From DASVWH01 sp036389715 (GTDB lineage: Bacteria > Acidobacteriota > Blastocatellia > Pyrinomonadales > Pyrinomonadaceae): a stretch of 13,604 nucleotides of DNA. Below are positions 1 to 6,411 of this stretch, piece by piece. The position numbers were made by a program, and so were the translations under genes. Below the pieces are notes generated by a model. The model was not told where the DNA came from, did not search any database, and saw only the letters and a list, made by a program, of their open reading frames with translations. Position 1 is the stretch's first letter. Each line of letters starts with the position of its first letter. Location of the stretch: positions 1 through 13,604 of the forward strand of contig DASVWH010000173.1 in assembly GCA_036389715.1 (NCBI GenBank), written 5' to 3'.

Positions 1-23
1 CCATTGACCATTGACTATTGACC
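1..23 (+). repeat. Heptamer repeat array upstream of sucD (truncated by window edge)
   Basis: Three head-to-tail 7-bp units are visible: CCATTGA (1-7), CCATTGA (8-14) and CTATTGA (15-21), followed by CC. The array stops just before the sucD ribosome-binding region. By analogy with the two complete elements downstream it is probably the right arm of an inverted heptamer hairpin. Its left arm, and presumably sucC, would then lie outside the window; that part is inference. The heptamer belongs to the same TTGACNA family as the array before the NuoI gene. Confidence 0.75.
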
Positions 24-44
24 TTCTTCCGAGGAGAACATCTT

Positions 45-929
45 TTGAGCGTTCTGGTTGATAAAAAGACGCGCCTGGTCGTGCAGGGCATCACGGGCAA
101 AGAGGGGACGTTTCATACCAAACAGATGATCGAGTATGGCACGCAGGTCGTCGGCGGCGTCACGCCCGGCAAGGGCGGCACGACGCATGAAGGCGTCCCC
201 GTCTTCAACACCGTCGCCGACGCCGTCCGCGAAGCGGGCGCGAATGCTTCCGTCATCTACGTCCCGCCGCCGTTTGCGGCCGACGCGATTATGGAAGCGG
301 CCGACGCCGGGCTGCCTCTGGTCGTCTGCATCACGGAGGGCATTCCGGCCCTCGACATGGTCAGGGTCAAGGAGTATCTCTCCGACAAGGCGACGCGGCT
401 GATCGGCCCGAACTGCCCCGGCATCATCTCGCCCGGCAAGTGCAAGATCGGCATCATGCCCGGACACATTCACAAAGAAGGGCGCATCGGCGTCGTCTCG
501 CGTTCCGGGACGCTGACCTACGAGGCGGTCGGGCAGTTGACGGCGCTCGGCCTCGGCCAGTCAACCGCCATCGGCATCGGCGGCGACCCCATCGTCGGCA
601 CGACCCACGTTGACGCCCTCGCGCTCTTTCAGGCTGATGACGAAACCGACGGCATCGTGATGATCGGCGAGATCGGCGGCACGGCCGAAGAGGACGCGGC
701 GGCCTTCGCCAAAAATAGCGTCACCAAGCCCATCGTCGCCTTTATCGCCGGGCAGACAGCGCCGCCCGGACGCCGCATGGGACACGCCGGAGCGATTATC
801 GCCGGGGGCAAGGGGACGGCCGCCGAAAAGATGAAGGCGCTCGAAGACGCCGGTATTCGCGTCGTCAACTCACCGGCCGACATCGGCACGGCGATGAAAG
901 ACGCGCTCGGCTCACGCGCGGCAGCATGA
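45..929 (+). CDS. sucD: Succinyl-CoA synthetase (ADP/GDP-forming) alpha subunit
   Basis: SucD with SucC converts succinyl-CoA to succinate with substrate-level phosphorylation in the cytoplasmic TCA cycle. The 294-residue product is close to the usual length of about 290. The N-terminal Rossmann CoA-binding motif (QGITGKEGTFHT, residues 14-25) is present. So are the central GPNCPGIISPG segment and the phosphorylated histidine in the GHAGAII motif (His247). I chose the TTG at 45 because GAGGAG (31-36) lies 8 nt upstream and the protein then begins MSVLVDKKTRL, as family members do. An upstream TTG at 18 would start inside the heptamer repeat. The beta subunit gene is not in the window and is probably just upstream. 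The downstream neighbour ndk, on the same strand, suits shared nucleotide chemistry. Identification is very secure. Confidence 0.96.
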   Translation: MSVLVDKKTRLVVQGITGKEGTFHTKQMIEYGTQVVGGVTPGKGGTTHEGVPVFNTVADAVREAGANASVIYVPPPFAADAIMEAADAGLPLVVCITEGIPALDMVRVKEYLSDKATRLIGPNCPGIISPGKCKIGIMPGHIHKEGRIGVVSRSGTLTYEAVGQLTALGLGQSTAIGIGGDPIVGTTHVDALALFQADDETDGIVMIGEIGGTAEEDAAAFAKNSVTKPIVAFIAGQTAPPGRRMGHAGAIIAGGKGTAAEKMKALEDAGIRVVNSPADIGTAMKDALGSRAAA

Positions 930-933
930 AAAT

Positions 934-1002
934 CAGTGAGCAGTGAGCAGTAAGCAGTAAGCAGTTCTTCTTTCCTTTACTGCTCACTGCTCACTGCTCA
1001 CT
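934..1002 (+). repeat. Inverted heptamer-repeat hairpin between sucD and ndk
   Basis: The left arm has units CAGTGAG (934-940, 941-947) and CAGTAAG (948-954, 955-961) plus CAGT. The right arm carries TTACTGC, TCACTGC, TCACTGC and TCACT (977-1002). Pairing 935-960 with 977-1002 gives 25 of 26 matched positions around a 16-nt pyrimidine-rich loop. The element fills almost the whole intergenic gap, from 5 nt after the sucD stop to the ndk ribosome-binding block. Only TTTT follows the stem, so it is a poor intrinsic terminator. In mRNA it would make a long stem that could stabilise the transcript or separate the expression of the two genes; function is inference. Confidence 0.88.
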
Positions 1003-1017
1003 TTTCCGAGGAGAACA

Positions 1018-1446
1018 ATGGCAGAGCAAACAGGTAAGCTGACATTCGGCATCATCAAGCCCGACGCCGTGCGCGACGGGAAGACGGGAAGCATTATTCA
1101 ACGCATCACTGACGGCGGGTTCCAGATTCGCGGGATGAAGCTCTTGCACATGACGCGGGCCGAGGCCGAAGGCTTCTACGCGGTGCACCGCGAGCGCCCG
1201 TTCTTCGGCGAGCTGACCGAGTTCATGTCCGGCGGTCCGTGCGTCGTCATGGCGCTGGAGAAGGCGGGCGCGGTCAGGGCCTGGCGCGACCTGATGGGCG
1301 CGACCGATCCGGCCAAGGCCGACGAGGGGACGCTGCGCAAAGAGTTCGGCGGCTCGCTCGGCGAAAACGCCGTTCACGGCTCGGACTCGGAAGAGAACGC
1401 GGCCATCGAGATTTCATACTTCTTCAGCCAGTTGGAATTGATTTAG
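1018..1446 (+). CDS. ndk: Nucleoside diphosphate kinase
   Basis: Ndk transfers the gamma-phosphate of ATP to NDPs through a phosphohistidine. The 142-residue length is standard. The start TFGIIKPDAV (residues 9-18) is the usual first strand with the conserved Lys14. RPFF (60-63) and the active-site motif NAVHGSDS (117-124), with catalytic His120, are all present. The ATG at 1018 follows GAGGAG (1008-1013). The gene is separated from sucD by the heptamer hairpin and from the NuoI-like gene by a second one. Proximity to sucD is functionally sensible because SucCD makes NTP that Ndk equilibrates, and physical association of the two enzymes has been reported in Pseudomonas. Very secure. Confidence 0.97.
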   Translation: MAEQTGKLTFGIIKPDAVRDGKTGSIIQRITDGGFQIRGMKLLHMTRAEAEGFYAVHRERPFFGELTEFMSGGPCVVMALEKAGAVRAWRDLMGATDPAKADEGTLRKEFGGSLGENAVHGSDSEENAAIEISYFFSQLELI

Positions 1447-1448
1447 TA

Positions 1449-1531
1449 AATCGTCAATCGTCAATCGTCAATCGTGAAAGAAAGACCGTTCTTCTATTCA
1501 CGATTGACGATTCACGATTGACCATTGACGA
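1449..1531 (+). repeat. Inverted heptamer-repeat hairpin between ndk and the NuoI gene
   Basis: The left arm is TCGTCAA three times then TCGTGAA (1451-1478). The right arm is TTCACGA, TTGACGA, TTCACGA, TTGACCA, TTGACGA (1497-1531). Pairing 1449-1478 with 1497-1526 gives 28 of 30 matches around an 18-nt loop. The last right-arm unit runs into the ribosome-binding site GAGG (1530-1533) of the next gene, so folding could affect access to that site. The architecture matches the sucD-ndk element but the heptamer sequence is different. Confidence 0.88.
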
Positions 1532-1538
1532 GGTTTAT

Positions 1539-2060
1539 ATGTCAATCATCAGCGATGTGATCGAATCAACCAAGGCGATTATCAAGGGGATGGGCGTCAC
1601 CTTCTCTTACATCCCGCGCGAGAAGTGGACCGTGCAGTACCCGGACGAGCCCGTGACGATGCAGCCGCGTTATCGCGGACAGCATCTCCTGCACGTAGAC
1701 GAAAACGGGAAAGAGAAGTGCGTCGCCTGTTTCCTGTGCGCCGCGGCCTGCCCTTCGGACTGCATCTACATCATCGCCAAGGACGACCCGCGCGATAAGC
1801 TCGAACGCACGGGCGTTGATGAGCGCTTCGCGGAGGTCTACAACATAGACTACGGGCGCTGCATCTTCTGCGGCTTCTGCGTCGAGGCCTGCCCGAAGGA
1901 CGCCATCACTCATGGCTACAATTTTGAATTGTCCGTCTACAGCCGCGCCGACCTGCTCAAGACGAAAGACGACCTGCTGATTACCAAGCAGAAACAGTCC
2001 AGGAACTACCGCGTCGCTTCGTCGGACGAGGATGTCAATTCGGAGTACAAGGAAGTTTAG
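1539..2060 (+). CDS. nuoI: NADH-quinone oxidoreductase subunit I-like 2x[4Fe-4S] ferredoxin protein
   Basis: NuoI carries two [4Fe-4S] clusters that pass electrons through the peripheral arm of complex I toward quinone. The 173-residue product has the NuoI-typical stretch RYRGQHLLHVDENGKEKC, then cluster motifs with Cys61/64/67/71 and Cys108/111/114/118. The spacing and the N-terminal amphipathic segment fit NuoI better than the shorter KorD/PorD ferredoxins. The start ATG at 1539 has GAGG at 1530-1533. An open frame continues upstream through the ndk 3' end, but it overlaps ndk in another frame and I reject it. It is the last gene of the sucD-ndk operon and no other nuo gene is in the window. 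It may therefore be a detached copy, or may serve another ferredoxin-linked oxidoreductase. The C-terminal tail after about residue 140 is charged and not diagnostic. Confidence 0.88.
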   Translation: MSIISDVIESTKAIIKGMGVTFSYIPREKWTVQYPDEPVTMQPRYRGQHLLHVDENGKEKCVACFLCAAACPSDCIYIIAKDDPRDKLERTGVDERFAEVYNIDYGRCIFCGFCVEACPKDAITHGYNFELSVYSRADLLKTKDDLLITKQKQSRNYRVASSDEDVNSEYKEV

Positions 2061-2089
2061 GCGTTTAGCCGAGCGACGCGACATCTGAG

Positions 2090-2133
2090 GGCGGCGGGAA
2101 TCTTTCAGGGAATCCCGCCGCCAATCTGTTTTT
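2090..2133 (+). terminator. Rho-independent terminator of the sucD-ndk-nuoI operon
   Basis: A perfect 10-bp GC-rich stem is formed by GGCGGCGGGA (2090-2099) and TCCCGCCGCC (2113-2122) with a 13-nt loop. TTTTT follows at 2129-2133. It starts 29 nt after the nuoI stop codon and ends about 130 nt before the next gene. This marks the end of the first transcription unit. Confidence 0.85.
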
Positions 2134-2263
2134 GCAGTCTCAATCGTATTATCATCCTCGCCAGCCGCTGTTTAAGACGCTTCCTCTCTTCGCTGGCTGC
2201 CGCCGCCCGGCACGGACGAAGAGCCGGACCGGCCCTGTTTAAAACTCCTCCGAGGCGCTCAAA

Positions 2264-4135
2264 ATGGGCTACAGGGAATTTCACTATCGCTGGGAATACG
2301 ACCTCCGGGCCAGCCCGGAACAGCTCTGGCCGCTGGTCGCCGACACCAACCGCTTCAATCGTGACGCCGGAGTCCCCGTCCTCGATTCCGGGGCAGAGGG
2401 CGCGGCGCGGCTGCCCGGCGGACGCCGCCGCCTGCGTCTCTTCAAGCTCGGCATGGCGGTCGAATGGGAGGAGCAGCCCTTCGAGTGGATTCGCCCGCTG
2501 CGCTTCGGTGTTGAGCGCCGCTATCTCAAAGGCCCGCTGGCCGAGATGCGCGTCCGCGCCGAGCTTAAACGCCAGCCCGCGGGCGGGACGCGTTTGATTT
2601 ACGAAGTCTGGGCGCGGCCCCGCAATCTTCTCGGCGTCTCGGCGATTCCCGTGCAGGTCGGGCTGCTCAGCGCGCGCAGCTTCCGCGCCATCTTTCACCG
2701 CTACGACCGGCTGATTGCCGACGGGCGGCCTCCGCTCTACCAGCCAGCGCCCGCGAAGTTTGCGCAGGGAGGCAGGGCGCGCCTGGCAGCCCTTTGCCGC
2801 AAGCTCGTAGAGCAGGGCGCGGACACGCAGCTCGTCGGACGTTTGAGCGAGCTGCTCGAAGAAGGCGACGACATCACGCTCGGGCGCATCCGCTCGCACG
2901 CCCTGGCCGATTACTGGGGCTTGCCGCGGCGCGATGTCCTCGAAGTCTGCCTGCGGGCGACGCGCGCAGGGCTGCTCGACCTGGAGTGGGACATGATCTG
3001 CCCGCACTGCCGCGGGGCGGCCGAGAGCAGCGTGTCGTTGGCGGGGCTCTCGTCGGAGGTCAACTGCCGGACCTGCGACGTGGATTTCACGCTCGACTTT
3101 GACCGCTCGGTCGAGCTTACCTTTCGCCCGAATCCTTCCGTTCGCCTAGTCGAGCGCCGCCGGTTCTGCACGGGCGGGCCAGAGGTCACGCCGCACATCG
3201 TCGCCCAGCAACTGCTCGCGCCCGGCGAGCTGCGCCGTCTTTCGCTCCCCCTCGAAGCCGGGCGCTACAGGCTGCGCTGTTCGGAGCTGCCGGGCGCGAG
3301 ATACCTGCAAGCCGTCGCGGGCGGCGCGCAGGAGGCGAGGCTCAGAGCATGCATGGAAGGCTGGGCGAAGGAAGAGCTGTGCCTGGCCGTGCAGCCAGAA
3401 TTGCAGTTGGAGAACGCCACGGAGCAGGAGCAGTTATTCGTGCTGGAGCGGATGGCCTGGAGCGACCAGGCGGCGACGGCCGCCGAGGTGACGGCGCTGC
3501 AAGTCTTCCGCGACCTCTTCTCAAACGAGGCGCTGCGCCCCGGCGAGCAAATCTCGGTCGGGACGCTAACTGTTCTCTTCACGGACCTTAAGGGCTCAAC
3601 GCAGCTCTATCGCGAGATCGGCGACGCGCCTGCCTTCGGCTGCGTGATGAGCCACTTCGACGTGCTGCGCGAGGCCATCGCGGAGCAGGACGGGGCGCTC
3701 GTCAAGACCATCGGCGATGCCGTCATGGCCGTCTTTCGCAGACCCGCCGGAGCACTGCGCGCCATCCTCCAAGCACAGCAGAAGCTCGCCGCGCCGCCCG
3801 CGGGCGTTCGCCCGCTGCTGCTCAAGGTCGGCATTCACACGGGGCCCTGCATCGCCGTCACGCTCAACGGGCGGCTGGACTATTTCGGTTGTACTGTCAA
3901 CCTGGCGGCGCGGCTCGAAGGGCTCTCTACGGGTGGCGACGTGGTTATCTCCCCGGCCGTGCGCGCCGACCCGGAGGTCTTTGAGATGTTGGCAGGCACG
4001 GGGGCCGGAGGGCTCGCGGCCGCGCGGTTTGAAGTGATGCTGAAGGGCTTTGACGAGGAAAGGTTCGAGCTGTGGCGCGTCGCCCTCATGGGCCGGGTGG
4101 CAGAGGGCGAACGCGCCGTTCAGTCGAATGTGTAG
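2264..4135 (+). CDS. Class III adenylate/guanylate cyclase with SRPBCC-like and zinc-ribbon-like N-terminal regions
   Basis: The 623-residue protein ends in a class III cyclase catalytic domain (about residues 433-610) that makes cAMP or cGMP from the NTP. The metal-binding aspartates are visible in FTDLKGST (Asp441) and TIGDAVMAVF (Asp485). The DYFGCTVNLAARLEG segment supplies Asp539 and the transition-state pair Asn546 and Arg550, and Lys481 is a candidate base-recognition residue. The catalytic site therefore looks intact. The N-terminus (about 5-150) resembles an SRPBCC/START-like ligand pocket. A CPHC...CRTC pair (Cys246/249/268/271) looks like a zinc ribbon. Residues about 272-345 resemble the DUF5939-type segment found before cyclase domains. 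No transmembrane segment is evident, so it is probably cytosolic. ATG 2264 follows GAGG (2252-2255). The substrate (ATP or GTP) and the sensed ligand are not decided by the sequence alone. Confidence 0.88.
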   Translation: MGYREFHYRWEYDLRASPEQLWPLVADTNRFNRDAGVPVLDSGAEGAARLPGGRRRLRLFKLGMAVEWEEQPFEWIRPLRFGVERRYLKGPLAEMRVRAELKRQPAGGTRLIYEVWARPRNLLGVSAIPVQVGLLSARSFRAIFHRYDRLIADGRPPLYQPAPAKFAQGGRARLAALCRKLVEQGADTQLVGRLSELLEEGDDITLGRIRSHALADYWGLPRRDVLEVCLRATRAGLLDLEWDMICPHCRGAAESSVSLAGLSSEVNCRTCDVDFTLDFDRSVELTFRPNPSVRLVERRRFCTGGPEVTPHIVAQQLLAPGELRRLSLPLEAGRYRLRCSELPGARYLQAVAGGAQEARLRACMEGWAKEELCLAVQPELQLENATEQEQLFVLERMAWSDQAATAAEVTALQVFRDLFSNEALRPGEQISVGTLTVLFTDLKGSTQLYREIGDAPAFGCVMSHFDVLREAIAEQDGALVKTIGDAVMAVFRRPAGALRAILQAQQKLAAPPAGVRPLLLKVGIHTGPCIAVTLNGRLDYFGCTVNLAARLEGLSTGGDVVISPAVRADPEVFEMLAGTGAGGLAAARFEVMLKGFDEERFELWRVALMGRVAEGERAVQSNV

Positions 4136-4171
4136 CCGGAAAGCGCCAGCAGAGCGAAACGCGAGCCCGCT

Positions 4172-4801
4172 CTACTTGACCATCCCGCCGACCACGGGCG
4201 CGCGGAAAAGCTCACGCCTGTAGAAAGCCCTGACTCCGGCCAGCAGCGCCAGGTAAGTAAACAGGACCTGGATTGCCCCGATCAGCAGCCCGCCGAGAAT
4301 CGTCTGGATTTCCGCCTGCGGAATCAGGAAGAGCAGGCCGACGACGAAGCGCGCGATCAGGTAAAAGACGCCGATCATCAACGCTTGCTTGGCGTGAAAA
4401 CCGATGAGCTGGCTCTCGCCCGCGACGGCCTTAGCGGCCAGCGGCATCAGGAGGATGGCCAGCGCGCCGATGTTGATGCTGTAAGCGAAAACGCCGAGGT
4501 TGCGAAACTCCAGCAGGTTCGCCCCGCCGAAAGCGATTCCGAGAGCTACCCAGGCGTAGCAGAGCAGGCTCACCGTGCGCTCGTAGGCGTCGGCCTCGAC
4601 GACCGGAGCGGGCACGGCCCCGTAGCCCTGCTGCTGCGGGTATGGCTGCTGGTAGCCGTAGGGCTGCTGCCCGTATTGCTGGGGCGGCTGACCGTAAGGC
4701 TGCTGCGGCTGCTGTTGACCGTACTGTGGGGGCTGCCCGTATGGAGGTTGTTGTCCCGGCGGTGGCCCACCGCCTGGCGGCCCGCCATAGTTCTGTGCCA
4801 T
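4172..4801 (-). CDS. Gln/Pro/Gly/Tyr-rich N-terminus plus four-helix membrane domain (Tic20/DUF4870-like)
   Basis: The 209-residue product has two parts. Residues 1-62 are almost wholly Gln, Pro, Gly and Tyr, with repeated QPPYG/QPYG-type units. Residues 76-190 form four predicted hydrophobic helices (about 76-96, 103-121, 139-160, 168-190), with a conserved-looking GFHAKQAL start to the third helix. That layout and the HA-Q motif resemble DUF4870/Tic20-like small membrane proteins, whose function is not established. ATG 4801 has AAAGGA (4811-4816) 9 nt upstream. A strong -10 (TATAAT) lies further upstream. The gene is convergent with the cyclase (36 bp between stop codons) and divergent from the ABC ATPase. 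Family assignment is moderate; membrane location is secure. Confidence 0.78.
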   Translation of the reverse strand: MAQNYGGPPGGGPPPGQQPPYGQPPQYGQQQPQQPYGQPPQQYGQQPYGYQQPYPQQQGYGAVPAPVVEADAYERTVSLLCYAWVALGIAFGGANLLEFRNLGVFAYSINIGALAILLMPLAAKAVAGESQLIGFHAKQALMIGVFYLIARFVVGLLFLIPQAEIQTILGGLLIGAIQVLFTYLALLAGVRAFYRRELFRAPVVGGMVK

Positions 4802-4889
4802 GAAGTTAAATCCTTTCTATCCTGAAACTGGCTGATGAAACCAGAATGCTTTATAAAGAGACCGAATTAAATGGAAGTTACGGGCCGTC

Positions 4890-4918
4890 ATTATATGAGT
4901 ATCGCCCGCGTGTGTATA
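4890..4918 (-). promoter_or_regulatory. Candidate sigma70-type promoter for the membrane-protein gene
   Basis: On the minus strand TATACA (4913-4918) and a perfect TATAAT (4890-4895) are separated by 17 nt. Transcription would start near 4883, leaving a leader of about 80 nt before ATG 4801. The region is distinctly more AT-rich than its surroundings. Confidence 0.5.
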
Positions 4919-4925
4919 GGGGAAA

Positions 4926-4953
4926 TTGACGGCCTCAGGGCCCGTGTTAAAGT
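4926..4953 (+). promoter_or_regulatory. Candidate promoter for the ABC ATPase gene
   Basis: TTGACG (4926-4931) is followed after 16 nt by TAAAGT (4948-4953), a 5/6 and 4/6 match to the sigma70 consensus. It sits back-to-back with the minus-strand candidate, 7 nt between the two -35 boxes. The match is weaker than that of its partner. Confidence 0.33.
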
Positions 4954-5027
4954 TTATCCCGGGGCGTGACGGGGCATCTCCCGCGCCCGCCCCGGGGAGG
5001 GAGCGAGGACGGAGCAGCGAATTTCTC

Positions 5028-5729
5028 ATGGCCGCATTGATGGAGACCCGCGCGGTCTCGAAAATTTACAGGATGGGAAGCACGGAGGTCGCGGCGCTAA
5101 GCGAGGTCTCGGTCGCGGTCGAGCCGGGCGAGCTGGTCGCGATTCAGGGGACTTCCGGTTCGGGCAAGTCAACGCTGCTCAACCTGCTCGGCGGGCTCGA
5201 CACGCCGACCAGCGGCGAAGTCCTCTTCGAGAGCAAATCGCTGGCCCCCTTCAACAAGCGGCAGATGGCGCACTACCGCCGCCACTCGGTCGGGATGATC
5301 TTTCAAAACTTCAACCTCATCGCGACCATGACGGCCGCCGAGAACATCAATCTCGCGCTCGCCTTCGGCGGGCTCAAGGGCAGCCGCAGAAGCCTGCGCG
5401 CGCGGGAGCTTTTGGAGCGCGTCGGGCTCGGCGACAGGCTCACGCACAGGCCCTCGGAGCTTTCGGGAGGCGAGCAGCAGAGAGTCGCCATCGCCCGTGC
5501 GCTGGCCAATCGCCCGCGCGTCCTGCTGGCGGACGAGCCGACCGGGAATCTGGACTCGACGCGCAGCGCAGAGGTGCTGGCATTGCTGCGTGAGATGGTC
5601 GAGCAGGACGCGCTGACCGTCCTCATGGTGACGCACGACAGCGAGCTGGCGGCGCGCTTCGCCGACCGCATTATCATGATGAAAGACGGGCGTTTAGCGA
5701 CGCCTGCGCCCGAGTCTGCGCCCGAATGA
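5028..5729 (+). CDS. ABC transporter ATP-binding protein, LolD/MacB type
   Basis: This 233-residue nucleotide-binding subunit has Walker A GTSGSGKST (41-49), Q-loop Gln93, signature LSGGEQQRVAIARAL (145-159), Walker B VLLADEPTGNLD (165-176) and H-loop His203. The sequence style (TSGEVLFESKSLAPFN, SVGMIFQNFNLI) is that of the LolD/MacB/FtsE-like group. That group powers lipoprotein extraction, efflux or mechanotransmission rather than import. The frame stays open upstream to about 4926, but homology begins near MAALMETRAVSK. ATG 5028 is chosen; ATG 5040 is an alternative, and the Shine-Dalgarno is weak for both. No permease gene is adjacent, so the partner must be elsewhere and the substrate cannot be inferred. 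Confidence 0.92.
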   Translation: MAALMETRAVSKIYRMGSTEVAALSEVSVAVEPGELVAIQGTSGSGKSTLLNLLGGLDTPTSGEVLFESKSLAPFNKRQMAHYRRHSVGMIFQNFNLIATMTAAENINLALAFGGLKGSRRSLRARELLERVGLGDRLTHRPSELSGGEQQRVAIARALANRPRVLLADEPTGNLDSTRSAEVLALLREMVEQDALTVLMVTHDSELAARFADRIIMMKDGRLATPAPESAPE

Positions 5730-5844
5730 GAAGGGCTTTGCGCGACCGTTGCGGCAGCCCGGCGACTGGGGCCGGTTGACTGCGGTAAGAGCCGTCGGCG
5801 CGGCCGTCTCTTCCGATGCTTTCGATGAAAGAGGCACTGGACAA

Positions 5845-6411
5845 ATGGCTGACTTGAGCTTGACGACGGCGCGGCTGGAGCTGGTTGCCGGGACGGCCCG
5901 GCACTCCCGCGCAGAGATTGACGACAGGCAGGAGTTTTCGCGTCTGCTCGGCGCACGCGTGCCGGAAAATTGGCCGCCTCCCTTGAACGACGCCGACTCG
6001 ATGGAATGGAGCGCGCGTTATCACGAAGAGCACCCGGACGCCAACGGCTGGAACCAGTGGTACTTCATCCTCCTGGCAGACCCGCAGGGCGAGCGCAGGG
6101 CAATCGGTATCGGCGGCTTCAAGGGCAAGCCGACGCCCGACGGCACGGCCGAGATAGGCTATTCGGTGATGGAGGACGACCAGCGCCACGGTTACGCGAC
6201 GGAGGCGGTCGCGGGGCTTCTCGTCTGGGCCTTTGAGCACGCAGAGGTCAGGCGCGTCATCGCAGAGACCTTCCCGGAGCTGAAGCCCTCGATCCGTGTG
6301 CTCGAAAAGAGCGGCTTCAGTCTCGTCGCCGAAGAAGGCTCTGAGCCCGGCGTGATTCGCTTCGAGTTGACGCGCGAGAGCTTTGAAGCCGGTCGCGGCG
6401 GCAAGCCCTGA
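5845..6411 (+). CDS. GNAT-family N-acetyltransferase (RimJ/RimL-like)
   Basis: The 188-residue protein begins MADLSLTTARLELV, the first strand typical of RimJ/RimL-like acetyltransferases that use acetyl-CoA to modify amino groups. The acetyl-CoA-binding motif A is visible as DDQRHGYATEAV after the strand TAEIGYSV. LEKSGFSLV near the C-terminus is the usual motif B ending. ATG 5845 is preceded by GAGG (5831-5834). The open frame upstream to 5749 lacks homology and a ribosome site. The gene lies 115 bp after the ABC ATPase on the same strand and may be co-transcribed. The substrate (protein N-terminus, antibiotic or small metabolite) is unknown. Confidence 0.88.
   Translation: MADLSLTTARLELVAGTARHSRAEIDDRQEFSRLLGARVPENWPPPLNDADSMEWSARYHEEHPDANGWNQWYFILLADPQGERRAIGIGGFKGKPTPDGTAEIGYSVMEDDQRHGYATEAVAGLLVWAFEHAEVRRVIAETFPELKPSIRVLEKSGFSLVAEEGSEPGVIRFELTRESFEAGRGGKP

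Noticed and set aside
1..44. TTG at 18 as the sucD start
   Set aside because: It lies within the heptamer array, and the family N-terminus and GAGGAG spacing both fit TTG 45.
1..1526. TTGACN hexamers in the heptamer arrays as -35 promoter boxes
   Set aside because: They arise from the repeat unit itself and no -10-like hexamer lies 16-18 nt downstream before the genes.
934..1531. CRISPR array or transposon ends
   Set aside because: Units are 7 bp with no spacers, there is no cas or transposase gene, and no target-site duplication is visible.
1239..1538. In-frame upstream extension of the NuoI gene to 1239
   Set aside because: It overlaps ndk in a different frame, its translation is Arg/Gly-rich without homology, and ATG 1539 has a proper ribosome site and the family start.
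2132..2152. TTGCAG and TATTAT as promoter of the cyclase gene
   Set aside because: They are separated by only 9 nt, and no other -35-like box lies at a proper distance from TATTAT.
2105..3007. 300-codon minus-strand open frame
   Set aside because: It is a shadow of the cyclase gene in high-GC sequence, with no recognisable domain.
4151..4173. AGAGCG/CGCTCT inverted repeat as a bidirectional terminator between the cyclase and membrane-protein genes
   Set aside because: Only 6 bp, overlaps a stop codon and has no T-run on either side.
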